The translations under genes were made by a program, and so were the position numbers. The notes under the pieces are model-generated. The model was not told where the DNA came from and made no database searches. It saw only the letters and a program-made list of their open reading frames with translations. A stretch of 64,000 nucleotides of DNA from Annona cherimola (taxonomy: Eukaryota; Streptophyta; Magnoliopsida; Magnoliales; Annonaceae): NCBI GenBank assembly GCA_030490835.1, contig CM059972.1, forward strand, positions 36,187,452 to 36,251,451. Reading direction: 5' to 3'. Positions within the stretch are counted from its first letter, which is position 1; each line of letters starts with the position of its first letter. Below, piece by piece: positions 22,696-33,807 of the stretch.

Positions 22696-23416
22696 ATGTC
22701 AGATAGAGGAAAGGCTCCACTAAGTGCAAGGGAACTAGAATAAGAGCAGGAATGGGAACGGGCTCAGGAGAGAGTTAATAGATGGTTAGCCTCTCAAGAA
22801 GGTTTAACCCTAAGACCCCCAACTCCCACTAGTTACTAGGCACTTCTATATATTAGGGGACCAGAAGCACGTTGCCCAATAGTCCCCAGCCATCCATTAG
22901 GATATCTGGTATTATCTGGAATCCACCAGGCAGAGTCCTCTAACTAGGCACTTGCACCCCCAGATTCTCTAGTCTATACCCCAGCCAGCCCACTGCCTAG
23001 ACCGTCGATCATTACTGATTGGGTTGCTGAGGAGTATTTACAAAGATATTGGCGAAGGAGAGTTGCCCCAGTCCCACCTAACCCAAGACTGTGGTTTAGG
23101 TTTGATGTGGGATATATCCAATTCCGATACGGAACACCATGGGCGCAGATTGACTCCCTGGAGAGAGAGGCCGCCCAGGGCGCTGAGAAGCTCTGGCCAG
23201 GGGAGAAGAGGTAATGGAGCAACCCCCTCTGAAACAGCCGGGTGAAGTCATCCTACGAGTCATAGAATTAGAGGTAAGGCCTGAATCCCCACCTCCCGCG
23301 CCTCTAGCGGATGATGATGATAACCCCATAGAATGGTCCGATAGCGATAGTAAGGAGGAGGACGAGAACCCAGGACCCCAAGACTAGTCTGATACTAGTA
23401 CGGTCACTGAGGAGCC
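22696..23416 (+). pseudogene. ORF X, first part, broken (element D)
   Basis: This is the homologue of the pre-gag ORF of element A. It starts ATG at 22696-22698 with MSDRGKAPLSARELE, then a stop, then a charged helix ending RVNRWLAS as in the other copy. The core reads WFRFDVGYIQFRYG, parallel to WYRFEYGYTQFRYR of element A. A frameshift near 23215 leads to an acidic segment (ADDDDNPIEWSDSDSKEEDE) and SDTSTVTEEP, where the Athila-like element is inserted. Several stops (22740, 22838, 22942 and others) make it a pseudogene. The function is unknown to me. The conserved order (charged helix, aromatic core, acidic region, SDTSTxTEE, basic tail) argues that the protein was once maintained by selection. 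Confidence 0.65.
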
Positions 23417-24946
23417 TGATAACTCATATTTTTACAAGTTATCATGGCCCAGTTCAGACTTAATTTGTGTGTTAGTTCGAGAGATTAGGCATAGTTTGCA
23501 CTCATTTAGCTTAATTTTCACCCGTTTTGCATTTTAGGAGCATTAATTAGTTTTTTAGGCAATTTTAGCATTATTTAGGCATTTTTAGTTTATTTATTTA
23601 GTTTTTCCATTTTTGCAGGAAGGACGGGACGTACGTCGGCAGAGTGGACGAGTTGAATGCCAGCTGAGGCATCCAGAGGCAGATGGATGGCGCCTAAGCA
23701 CCACCCATTGGCGCCCAGGCGCCACCCTACGCACCTTGACCATTTGCAGCACACACAACTGACATGCAGGGCATTACACCACAAATCAGGTGGTGCAGTC
23801 CAGGGAGTTGGCGCCTAGGCGCCAGTGCAAGCATTCTTAGGGTTTTTAGAATGTGACCAAATTGCTCAGCACACAGATAGTTGGCGCCTAGGCGCCAAAA
23901 TGCATCCGTACGCGAATATTCTAGGGCATAAGCTGTGCAAATAGGACTCTATATATAGTTCCTAGGGGTTTGCACGCGAGAAAGAGGAGAGAAGGGAGCC
24001 TGAGAATGAACTACAGTGCAAGAGAAAGCGGAAATCAAGATTAAAGCTCGAATTGAAGAAGGGATTCAAGTCCCGTTGGTGGAAACCGTCGGAAAACAGT
24101 TTTTCTTATTCTTTCCAATTTTCTTTCTCTGCCTTATGGATACTTTTTATTTGGATGTATTGGATGTTAAGATCATTTCTTTGAGCTAAACCTCCATTAG
24201 ATGGATAGTTAGGATGAACTGAATTCTAAACTATATTGTTTCTTAGTTCTTAGAATATTCAGTAATGAATATTTAAGCTTATATATGATTGTGTATGATT
24301 TACCTTTGCATGTGTGAGTTTAATACTTTTACAAGATTAGCTACCTTGTAAGATGATTTAATTGCTTGATTTATCCTTGGAAGAGGAAGATCTTTGCTAG
24401 ATCCATGTGCAAGGCATAGGTTTCGACCTTTGTGTAAGGAGAGTTGTTTAACGGATAGGAATATACTGTTAAACCCTACATAGTCATTACACAAGTTATG
24501 CACTTATCTATTTCACTTTATTTAATGGCATGGGAACATAGCACTTAAATAGGGTGTAATTAGCTTTATATACTGTTGGAAAACATATATAAAAATATAT
24601 GAACTTGGGCTAGTAAATCCATATGCAATCCACTTAAAAAGAACCAGTGCAATATAGTTTAGATTCAAGGATTCCGATCTATCCATCTGGCATCCCTAAT
24701 CAGCAAACTCCCTTTTAGTATCCAGTAGTCTCGTGATCTCTACTCTGATTTCTTTTTGCAATCGTTAGCTTAGTTAAATAGCAAAACCAGAATTTTCCAT
24801 CCATATAACGCAGTTTATCTAATTCATAATTCGGTTAACAATTCGTTGTGGGAACGATACTCTACTCACTCTTTATTACTTGACACGACACGTATACTTG
24901 CGTAAATAGCGAGCATTTTAATTGATATATACGCAGGTCGTCAAGT
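23417..24946 (+). repeat. 5' LTR of the Athila-like element
   Basis: It starts TGATAACTCATA and ends near GTCGTCA just before the PBS; the exact last base is uncertain by about 3. It includes four copies of the CG-rich palindrome family GGCGCCTAGGCGCC (variants at 23689 and 23710, exact at 23810 and 23883) and a TATA box (23950-23958). Confidence 0.88.
23950..23958 (+). promoter_or_regulatory. TATA box of the Athila-like LTR
   Basis: TATATATAG in the context GGACTCTATATATAGTTC is conserved in the other LTR at 31584-31592. It lies about 55 bases downstream of the last GGCGCC palindrome. Confidence 0.65.
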
Positions 24947-24949
24947 TTT

Positions 24950-24967
24950 TGGCGTCGTTGTCGAGGA
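24950..24967 (+). other. Primer-binding site, tRNA-Asp type
   Basis: TGGCGTCGTTGTCGAGGA differs at three positions from TGGCGCCGTTGCCGGGGA, the complement of the tRNA-Asp 3' end used by Athila-group elements. All three changes are transitions (two C to T, one G to A), as expected for decay of methylated DNA. Confidence 0.75.
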
Positions 24968-25113
24968 GCTGTTTAACCAGTTATTTTTAGTTTTATTGCT
25001 TTCTTGTATAATTCTGTAGAATAGCTCAGTTTCATTATTTCTTTTAGCTTAGAATTTCTTTTTCTTTCTACTAGTTCAATTTCTTTGGTTTTTGCAGAGT
25101 TATCTCAGATTGC

Positions 25114-27407
25114 ATGCGCCGAGGCAGAGCTAGAAAGGAAATTGTCATCCCTTTTGATCCAGAACCCGGAAGAACCTATTTGAGAAGGCGGCGAAAGAGC
25201 AAGGAGGTCATAAACCAACAACATACGATGGAGAACCAAGACGAGAACGTTCATACAAATCAACAAGGAAACCAGAGGATTGAGATCCCGAATCATCCAC
25301 CTCAAGATGATTTGGACCAGCCAATTGGGATCTGATTGCACTTGGTCAGAATGCTGTTCAGACTAGCATTGCACCTCCTCCGATCGACACCAACAATTTT
25401 GAAATCAAACCGGTGATTTTCCAGATGCTCCAGTCTATTGGGCAGTTCAGAGGTCTTGCATCTGAAGATCCGCACCGCCATCTGTGGAATTTCCTGCAGA
25501 TCATAAACACTTTCAAGCAAAACGGAGTCTCTGACGAAGCAATGCGGCTTCGAACATTTCCATTTTATCTGCGAGATCGAGCTTCGGAGTGGCTGGACTC
25601 TTTGCCACCGAACTCCGTCAACACATGGAATGACTTGGCTCAGAAATTCCTAAAAAAATACTTTTCGCCAGCCAAGCTAGCTAAGCTGAGAATGGATATA
25701 GTCTCGTTCAAGCACCATGGAGAGGAGACCTTATCAGAGGCGTGGGATCGTTTCAAAGACCTGCTCCGAAAGTGACCGCATCATGGAATTCAACTGTGGG
25801 TACAAATTCAAATTTTCTACAACGGTCTCCAGGATTCCACCGGTCACATGGTGGATTCTTCATCGAACGGATCTCTGCTACGGAAAAGCTATCGAGAATC
25901 ATACGCCCTGCTTGAAAACATGGCGGACAAAACTTATCAACTACCATCTGACAGGAGCCGAGGTGGGGGTCTACTCCAACTGGACGCTATTTCATCGATA
26001 AAGGCCCACATCGATGCTTTATCTTGCCAAATTCAGAACCTGTCCAGGCCATCCAACATCAGTGCATTAGGGGCATCTACACCATAGCAGTCGACAGCAA
26101 CAGACATTTGCAAGTGGTGTGGCGAATTTGGCCATCCTAGTGATGAATGCACCTCCAACCCGGAGTCCATTAATTACGTGAGAAATTTCCAGAGAAATCC
26201 AGCTAATCAGTATGGAAACAACTACAACCCAGGCTGGTGAAATCATCCTAACTTCTCATGGAACAACCAGACGAGGCCGAATCAGCCGCCTGGATTCCCG
26301 CAGCAGCAGCCTGCAAGACCAATGCAGTTCAATCCACCGCAAGAAGAAAAGAAATCGGATCTGAAAAATCTCTTCATGTAGTTTATGCAATCCCAGATCA
26401 CGACAAACAGGAATTTAGAAGCTTAGATAGGCCAACTGGCCTCAGCCTTGAACAACCGACCTCAAGGATAGCTGCCGAGCGACACCGAGCAAAACCCGAA
26501 GGGAAAATGCAAAGAACAGGTCCAAGCAGTCACATTGCATAGTGGAAATCAGTTGCCCGATCCAACTCCACCGGAATCGGTGACTGAACCCACTAACCCT
26601 CTGATTCAGCAGTCATAGGAGCCAGAAGAACCAATTGTAACCCAGAACCAACCGAACACTGAAATTGCCACCAATCCAAGGCTGCCTCCTCCATTTCCTT
26701 AGCGATTTGAAAAGTCTAAAAAGGAGGGCCAATTCAAGAAATTCCTTGAGGTACTGAAACAGCTGCATATTAATATACCTCTCGTTGAAGCCTTAGAACA
26801 GATGCCGAGCTATGCCAAATTCATGAAAGACGTGCTATCAAAGAAAAGGCGGTTGACGAAATTCGAGACAATGGCGCTAACAGAGGAAACTAGTGCGAGG
26901 GTTCAGAGGAAACTACCTCCTAAACTCAAGGACCCCGGGAGTTTCACAATCCCATGCACAATTGGCGACCAGTACTTCGGGAGAGCATTATGCGACTTGG
27001 AAGCCAGCATCAATCTCATGCCCAAGTCCATTTTCAGAAAGTTGGGCCTCGGGGAAGCTCGACCTACCACCGTGACGCTGCAACTGGCGGATCGATCCAT
27101 CACGTATCCAGACAATATCATTGAGGATGTCCTTGTCAAGGTGGACAAATTCATCTTTCCGGCAGATTTCATTATCCTAGATTATGAAGAAGATCGAGAT
27201 GTGCTAATTATTCTCGGTCGACCTTTTCTCGCAACAGGCAACGCCATAATCAATGTACGAGCTAGAGAATTAACCATGCAGGTGCAAAATGGAAAGGTTA
27301 CATTCAACGTGCTCAAGACTATACAGAGCCCGACTCACTTAGAGGATTGCTTAAGGATTGATATGGGCAATGCAGATGTTCAAAAGCTTCCTCAGAATGA
27401 TTTTTAG
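25114..27407 (+). pseudogene. gag-pro: gag-protease of the Athila-like element, broken
   Basis: The N-terminus (25114-25335) is basic (MRRGRARKEIVIPFDPEP). The capsid region (25400-26086) shows ASEDPHRHLWNFLQIINTFK, NGVSDEAMRLRTFPFYL and WLDSLPP, classic for Athila/Tat. One knuckle, CKWCGEFGHPSDEC, follows near 26110-26151. The linker has a variant of the lineage motif AVTLRSG (here AVTLHSG, about 26525). The protease (26802-27407) keeps the flap-region motif IILGRPFLATG, but the catalytic CDLGAS box reads CDLEAS, a Gly-to-Glu change expected to damage activity. Stops interrupt the frame near 25335, 25773, 26085, 26238, 26378, 26418, 26617 and 26701, and there is at least one frameshift near 25335. 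It is a pseudogene. Confidence 0.88.
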
Positions 27408-27416
27408 AAGGACTAA

Positions 27417-27725
27417 GAGCAAATTGCAGCTAGGGGCCACAAATTATTTTTCAGTATTAAAGACCGACTCGTTGGTTACATCAGGCCCAAACAACTGACC
27501 GAGCTGTTGGTAAGTCAAGACACGAATATTAAAGCCAATGAAGGAGTAGGGGAGTTTACATTTGATAAAACTGGAAATTTTCATACCAACATACTCCTAT
27601 CTCATCGGCCGGAAAATCAAATCTGGCACAACTTTATGGAACGATGGGCTAAGATCAGATCGGAACTTCCAGGTTGCAGCCCTAATGGCTGGGAGTTCGA
27701 GGTAGTGAAATTGAAAAAGGATTAA
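27417..27725 (+). pseudogene. Unidentified frame after protease in the Athila-like element
   Basis: In the same frame as the protease, after stops at 27405 and 27414, about 102 codons remain open to 27725 (GHKLFFSIKDRLVGYIRP, ANEGVGEFTFDKTGNFHTN, FMERWAKIRSELPGC). I do not recognise it. It occupies the place where RT would begin, so it may be unrelated sequence joined by the deletion or a family-specific tail. It is followed by the GGGAGGCAACCCA motif, which normally lies after integrase. Confidence 0.45.
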
Positions 27726-28765
27726 ATAGCAGAAACGTTGTGCTGAGGATGTTAAGCTTAGCGCTAAATGGGAGGCAACCCATTGCTTGGTTTAAGTTTG
27801 ATTTGTAATTTTTTTTTGTTTTTATTATTTTTGGGGTTTTTTACCTTTGTAAAAAAAATGAAATGAACGGCGCCCAGGCGCCGAATGGGGGGCCCCGGCG
27901 CCATGATGAACTCCGAGAAGAACACGAGCGCCCCGGCGCTGGGTCGTGGACAGCACGACCCGGACGACTTATAAAGCATGAGGTTAGGGTTCTAAACCCT
28001 AAATCCCGCGCCCCTGTGCCGAAATTTCCCCATTTCTCATTTCCAACCATCCCAACCTTGATTTCAAGCAATTTCAACTCAAATCCAACCACATTTTATC
28101 AAAGAATTATCCTCCTAGTCCATCCATTTCGTTTTCCATTTCATTCTTTTTTTCCACTTTGCTTAGATTCACTCAAATCCATCCTAAAATTCGGTTCTTC
28201 GTCACCCAATCCTAAGCCTCACAACTATTCTAGCTTTCCCAACAATTTCCCTTTGAGTTGAGCTCCATTTTGAGCCATCTCATTGTCATCTTCTTCACCG
28301 CGGTGCCGAAAACGACTGACAGCATATCGGCGCCTAGGCGCCACACCCCGCGCCCCGGTGCCAGTGCAGAGATAGTACAGTTCAAATTTTTAGGTGGAAG
28401 CCTTCTATGGTAACAACTTCTCCAACTTTGAGATATTCTTTTTGCTTTAAGGTTGCTTAGTGAATGTTTGGGTGGAAGTTTGATTGGATTTGTTGATTAG
28501 ACTACGGATTAGAGATTATTTTGGGAGGATTTCTTGGCATTAGTTGGTGCTTGAGTAGCCTGGTAGGATTGTTTGGCATTTGGGTGGATTATTTGGCATT
28601 GGGTTGGTGCTTGTTTGAGCTTGGTGATTGGGTTGTGGAGACTAACCTGTTGCTTGCTTGTGGTGCATTTTTGGAGCTTAGCTTGGTTGTATATTGGCTT
28701 GTTGGATTGCTTGGTTTTGTTGGAATTTGGTTTGCAAAGGCCATTTGAGACTTCTTGGGGACAAC
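27726..28765 (+). other. Non-coding linker of the Athila-like element
   Basis: It starts with the lineage motif AGCGCTAAATGGGAGGCAACCCA region (27760-27783), then T-rich sequence, then two further GGCGCC palindromes (27869-27882 and 28329-28342) and CG-rich words (CCCCGGCGCC) like those of the LTR. After 28440 it becomes a G/T-rich, weakly repetitive stretch built on TTGGCATT and TTGGTGCTTG. Frames at 27863-28261 and 28509-28781 have no recognisable domain. Confidence 0.6.
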
Positions 28766-29871
28766 ATGGCTTCATCATCATCTGCTAAGAGAAAGAAAGT
28801 TCAGGAGCCCGGAGAATTTGACGCTAACCGGTTCGTGTCCGCTCAGGCGTTCAAGCGGTACACGGATTCGCTTCAGAAGCAGCACCTGATTCCTGAGCGA
28901 GGAATAAAGATTATCTCTTTCTCCGATAACTTCATCAACGCACTGAACGCTCGAGGTTGGCAGAAATTCCTCGCACAGCCTGAGTCTGCAATAGTGCCAG
29001 TGGTGAAAGAGATCTACGCCAATGCTGTAGAACATGAGCAGGGCAGGGTGAAGGTCCGGGGCAAGATCGTCCCGTTTCATGCTGAAGAGATCAACTCCTA
29101 TTACGGATTGGGCTCTTTTGACTATCCAGACCAGTACGGGGAGTTTTAGGAGGGAGAAGGTCGAGATGTGAACTCTATCACCGAGCATATCTGCCAACGG
29201 CCTCCGACATGGAAATCAACGGGAGGCCAACTCACATCATTCAAGCGCAACGAGATGACGTATGACGGGCGGATGTTTTTCCATTTTATTTCAGCCCGGA
29301 TGATGTCGTCGACCCACGTCAGTGAGGTGACGATGGACAGAGTGCTGCTACTACATGCCAGCTACAACGACATGACGATCGATGTGGGTCGCCTTATCTA
29401 CCAGGAGATATGTGCCTGCGCGACCGCACCCTGGGGAAGCTACTACTTCCCATCTCTCATCACCGGGCTCTGCAAGTGGGCAGGCATCAAATGGGAGCCC
29501 ACGGAGGAGGTCCTGAATTGTCAGGCCATCATTGACGACCTCTCCTACCGCACCCAGCCATGGATCCGCACCGCCACCACGTGTCCCAGACCGGCTCCAC
29601 TTGCAGCAGGTCCATCCTCGCAACCGTTATCCACAGCCGAGCGGCTAACAAACTTGGAGAATCTGGTGGCCGCCCAAGCCAGGTACCAGCGGCAGCATGA
29701 CCGGGCGATGGAGGCCTACCTACGACGGATAGCAGAGGACCACCAGATTGACATCTCCACCCTCCCGTCCTTCCCACGACGCCGCCAGAGGTCCGAGCCT
29801 ACTTCGGGCAGTCATCACAGCCCCAACCCGACAACGAGGACGACGAGGACGCGACAGAGTCTGATTCTTGA
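28766..29871 (+). pseudogene. Post-pol ORF with plant transposon-protein-like domain (Athila-like)
   Basis: Starts MASSSSAKRKKVQEPGEF. Residues about 15-125 fit the pattern of the domain called 'putative plant transposon protein' (also annotated in ATHILA ORF-1-type proteins): NRFVSAQAFKRY, LIPERGIKI, ALNARGWQKFL, VKEIYANA, GRVKVRGKIVPF and EEINSYYGL. A stop at 29147-29149 splits the frame, and the same frame resumes to about 29770. There a one-base shift moves the tail to a frame ending in an acidic run (DNEDDEDATESDS) at 29871. It occupies the place of the env-like gene of Athila elements, but I see no signal peptide or clear membrane segment in the conserved part. Function unknown. Similar sequence lies in the Copia element at 56843-57631. 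Confidence 0.75.
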
Positions 29872-31008
29872 GGGAGTCCTGTCCTTTCATTTTGTTTTTC
29901 TTTTCTTTTATTTTTACTTTTCATTGTATTTTCATTTTTAGTTCATTTTAGGGTCATGCATTGAGGACAATGCATTTCTCAAGTTTGGGGGGGTGTATAA
30001 TTCTCAACCATAGGTTAGTTTTGCATTTTAATTTTCATGCTTTAGTTTATGTTGCATGCATTTCAATTCCAGCTAATGAAAGTTGTCTTTGTTTCAATTC
30101 ATCTGATTGTGAAAATGTGAAAGCTGTGATTAATTATGATTTGAAATTGAATTCATGAAAGAATGGGCAATTCAGATTGAAACCAAGTATAAAGCAGGTT
30201 GAAATTGACATGTGAAAGAATTAAAAGGAATTTCAGAATACATTGTTCTAATTCAATAACAGGCATATCTTTCAGACTGAGATGATGAAAATTGAACTAA
30301 ATAAATGCTGACCAAGTACTTCAACGAGTTCAGAAATGGTATTATTTCACAGGAATTACCCAAACATGTTTAGTACCCCTAATAAAGCATTAGAAAAAGA
30401 TAAAAAGGGGGTGGTTGACCTAAGCTGAGTAACCGGGACTTGGCATCGACAAATGGCAAGGTTCGCGTAAAAAAGCAAAGGAAAATCACAGTAACAACGC
30501 TTTAAAAAATGAAAATTCTCCCTAGATACCCTGAAATATGGTGATGGGAGCCCACAAAAAAAATAGATCTCTAAATATCCTGAAATATGATGAGGAGAAT
30601 TTTTGCAATAAGTTTGGGGGAAAAAAGAATGTGCAGTTGTTAGAGATTGAATTCAGTGACTTGATACCATTTGCTGTAACCAGTGTATTCAGTTTAATCA
30701 TTGGTTTGCTTGAGTTCATTGATTTCCTAACCAGTTTTATGATCAAATGAAAGATTGAAGTGTTGAAATATGACTTTGCACTACGAAATTTTAGCACCCA
30801 CATGCAACTTGGTTTGGAAAGAAAAATTTATGCCTTGTTTGTATAATGATGGATTTTTTAGGTTGAATTAATCACGACCTTGTGAAATGGCTAAGTGGAT
30901 TGATCAATGCATAACCGGAAGCAAAAGGAGTTGATTTTTGTTTTTCTGCATACATTCATTCATTTATTCATTCTGTTTGCATGTATTGCTCGATGATTAG
31001 CAACATTC
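29872..31008 (+). other. 3' untranslated internal region with repeated polypurine-like motifs
   Basis: It includes two PPT-like sequences, CAAGTTTGGGGGGGTGTA (29980-29997) and AAGTTTGGGGGAAAAAAG (30610-30627), besides the true one at 31009-31020. The first follows the phrase TTGAGGACAATGCATTTCTC, common in Athila/Tat elements. No gene is supported here; the frames at 30522-30803 and 30538-30750 overlap on opposite strands in low-complexity sequence. Confidence 0.65.
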
Positions 31009-31020
31009 AAGTTTAGGGTG
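31009..31020 (+). other. Polypurine tract of the Athila-like element
   Basis: AAGTTTAGGGTG directly precedes the LTR start TGATAACTCG at 31021. It is weaker in purines than the internal copies at 29980 and 30610. Confidence 0.65.
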
Positions 31021-32576
31021 TGATAACTCGTATTTTTACGAGTTATCATGGCCCAGTTTAGACTTAATTTGTGTGTTAGTTCGAGAGATTAGGCATAGTT
31101 TGCACTCATTTAGCTTAATTTTCACCCGCTTTGCATTTTAGGAGCATTAATTAGTTTTTTAGGAAATTTTATCATTATTTAGGCATTTTTAGTTTATTTA
31201 TTTAGTTTTTCCATCTTTTACAGGAAGGATGGGACGTACGTCAGCAGAGTGGACGAGTTGAATGCCAGCTGAGGCATCCAGAGGCAAATGGATGGTGCCT
31301 AGGCGCCACCCTACGCGCCTTGACCATTTGTAGTACACACAGCTGACATGCAGGGCATTCCAAAGAGTTGGCGCCTAGGCGCCACTTCTCTACATGAAAT
31401 CCAAGTCAGAAGCCACAAATCAGGTGGTGCAGTCCAGGGAGTTGGCGCCTAGGCGCCAGTGCAAGAATTCTTAGGGTTTCCAGAATGTGACCAAACTGCT
31501 CAGCACACAGAGAGTTGGCGCCTAGGCGCCAATATGCATCCGTACGCGAATATTCTAGGGCGTAAGCTGCGCAAATAGGACTCTATATATAGTTCTTAGG
31601 GGTTCACATGCGAGAAAGAGGAGAGAAGGGAGCCTGAGAATGAACTATAGTGCAAGAGAAGTGGAAATCAAGATTAAAGCTCGGATTGAAGAAGAGATTC
31701 AAGTCCCGTTGGTGGAAACCACCGAAAAACAGTTTTTCTTATTCTTTCCAATTTTCTTTCTCTGCCTTATGGATACTTATTATTTGGATGTATTGGATGT
31801 TAAGATCATGCCTTTGAGCTAAACCTCAATTAGATGGATAGTTAGGATGAACTGAATTCTAAACTATATTGTTTCTTAGTTCTTAGAATATTCAGTAATG
31901 AATATTTAAGCTTATATATGATTATGTATGATTTACCTTTGCATGTGTGAGTTTAATGCTTTTACAAGATTAGCTACCTTGTAAGATGATTTAATTGCTT
32001 GATTTATCCTTGGAAGAGGAAGATCTTTGCCAGATCCATGTGCAAGGCATAGGTTTCGACCTTTGTGTAAGGAGAGTTGTTTAACGGATAGGAATATAAT
32101 GTTAAACCCTGTGTAGTCATTATACAAGTTCTGCACTTATCAATTTAACTTTATTTAATGGCATGAGAACATAGTATTTAAATAGGGTTTAATTAGCTTT
32201 ATATACTGTTGGAAAGCATATATAAAGATATATGAACTTGGGCTAGAAAATCCATATGCAATCCACTTAAAAAGAACCAGCGCAATATAGTTTAGATTCA
32301 AGGATTCCGATCTATCCATCTACCATCTCTAATCAGCAAACTCGCTTTTTGTATCCAGTAGTCTCGTGATCTCTACTCTGATTTCTTTTTGCATTCGTGA
32401 GCTTAGTTAAATCATAAAACCAGAATTTTCCATCCATAGAACACAGTTTAACTAATTCATAATTCGGTTAACAATTCGTTGTGGGAACGATACTCTGCTC
32501 ACTCTTTATTACTTGACACGGCACGTATACTTACGTAAATAGCGAGCAGTTTAATTGACAAATACATAGCTCATTA
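31021..32576 (+). repeat. 3' LTR of the Athila-like element
   Basis: It matches the 5' LTR closely from TGATAACTCG onward. Differences include an extra GGCGCCTAGGCGCC unit with about 55 flanking bases (31370-31383 region) absent from the 5' copy, and loss of another unit that the 5' copy has at 23689-23723. Palindromes are at 31294 (variant), 31370, 31444 and 31517; TATA at 31584-31592. The end is set by the duplication GAGCC at 32577-32581. Confidence 0.88.
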
Positions 32577-32581
32577 GAGCC

Positions 32582-32627
32582 CACATGAGTACCCTTCAGT
32601 CTCAGAAGGTTCCTGAGGCTACGAAGA
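32582..32627 (+). pseudogene. ORF X, last part, after the Athila-like insertion
   Basis: Past one copy of GAGCC the frame resumes with PT, a stop, and a basic tail RRFLRLRRRGR followed by TAA. This matches the tail YRYLRRGPGRR of ORF X in element A. It shows that the Athila-like element landed inside ORF X between the SDTSTxTEE motif and the basic tail. The sequence to 32661 is the remaining element D DNA before the giant LTR. Confidence 0.6.
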
Positions 32628-33807
32628 AGGGGACGATAAATGGGATGGGGACCAGGAGGACTGTGGCGCCCCTGAACCGAGCGTCACAACCTTACCTCAA
32701 GATCTATTTTCGATTGGTAAGTGTGATCAGGATTGTTGCCCTGAACACGCGGTGGGTTCTTAATTTGATCACGTCCAAATTTGTTTTTCGTTTCCTTCAT
32801 CATATAAGCACATACTTGTCATCATCCATAGTGGACTCATCCATATCATCATAAAATTTGTCATACAAGTATCTTTACTCTCATATTATAGGCAGCATAT
32901 ATATTCATAAATAGAAATTCACGTAGAATTTTATACATAATCACTTATCTATTTACATCATACATAATCAATCTCATTTCATTATAAGCAATACATTTCT
33001 TCATTCATTCTTCAAACATACCAATACCTTTTAGCTTTGCTCCTTCCCTCGAGCCTTAAACCTGTCTAAGGTTGGGAAAACAAAACGTGAGTGATAAACT
33101 CAGTAAGCAAGCATCATTTTTTTCATTTAAATGCATCCCTTGCCCATTAGGTAGGAGAAACTTATCAAGTGATCAACTACCAATAGGAAAGAACCTTTTA
33201 TAGAAATCTTCTTTTTAATACAGTCATAAAACTTTGTGCGTATCCCCATTTCGAGGATTTTCAAAAGTGATGTCTATGCATCTAAACCATTTTTCATGGG
33301 AATAATTGTTTGTCCCAAAAATAATTTTCATCTATCATGAGGACATGTCTATGTCCAAAAATATTTTTCATATGGCATGAGGACAATTATATGTCCTAAA
33401 ACATTTTTCTTATAACCTTTTGCTCATGAGGACATTTACTTGTCCCAAAACATTATTTATTTAAATTTCTTTATAACCCAACTCAAGGTTATTTAAAAGC
33501 AATGCATGTGCATAGAAATCTTTTATCTATGCGGACATTCTCATGTCCATAAATATTTTTCCATATAAACCTCTTTTAACCCGCATATGGTATCTTTTGA
33601 AAACTAAACATAAATCCATTTGAAGGCAACACAAATCCATTTAAAACCAAACAGAGTAGGTGCCCATTTTGGGACTTTTTAAAACATAGGGAACATATGT
33701 ATGTTTCAAAAACATATGGATTTGCGTCTCTGACCCTCAGGTTGGTGACACTTAACAAGTGATCATCCTCCCCTAGGAAAGAAACCATTCATGTTACTAC
33801 ACCGCTA

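Larger units (their letters stand above)
23417..32576 (+). mobile_element. Athila-like Gypsy element lacking RT, RNase H and integrase
   Basis: Two similar LTRs (23417 to about 24946, and 31021 to about 32576) flank a 6.1-kb internal region. The target duplication GAGCC is at 23412-23416 and 32577-32581. In order it has a tRNA-Asp-type PBS, gag, aspartic protease, an unidentified C-terminal frame, the GGGAGGCAACCCA motif usual after Athila/Tat pol, a post-pol ORF, repeated polypurine-like motifs and the polypurine tract. No RT, RNase H or integrase motif occurs between 27408 and 28765, so it is a deletion derivative or an established non-autonomous form. Lineage is from Gag (NGVSDEAMRLRTFPF, WLDSLPP), the AVTL-SG motif and the protease. 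Confidence 0.88.
20098..32661 (+). mobile_element. Plus-strand relative of element A, truncated (element D)
   Basis: It has a 5' LTR (20098-22587), a decayed initiator-Met PBS and ORF X. ORF X is split by the Athila-like element, resumes at 32582, and the element is then cut off at 32661 by the first giant LTR. Its gag is not in the window. It is the opposite-strand counterpart of element A and is inserted into LTR B. The left boundary TGTGAAACTCCG matches the family terminus but is diverged, so the start is approximate. Confidence 0.65.

Noticed and set aside
23024..23329. Small frames near 23024-23329 on both strands
   Set aside because: They are shadows of ORF X, whose homology with 9888-10666 is in another plus-strand frame.
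27863..28261. A 132-codon frame in the Athila-like linker
   Set aside because: It spans CG-rich palindromes and T-rich sequence, lacks family motifs, and overlaps frames on the other strand.
28509..28781. Asn/Gln-rich minus-strand frame of 90 codons
   Set aside because: It is the mirror of a G/T-rich low-complexity stretch upstream of the post-pol ORF.
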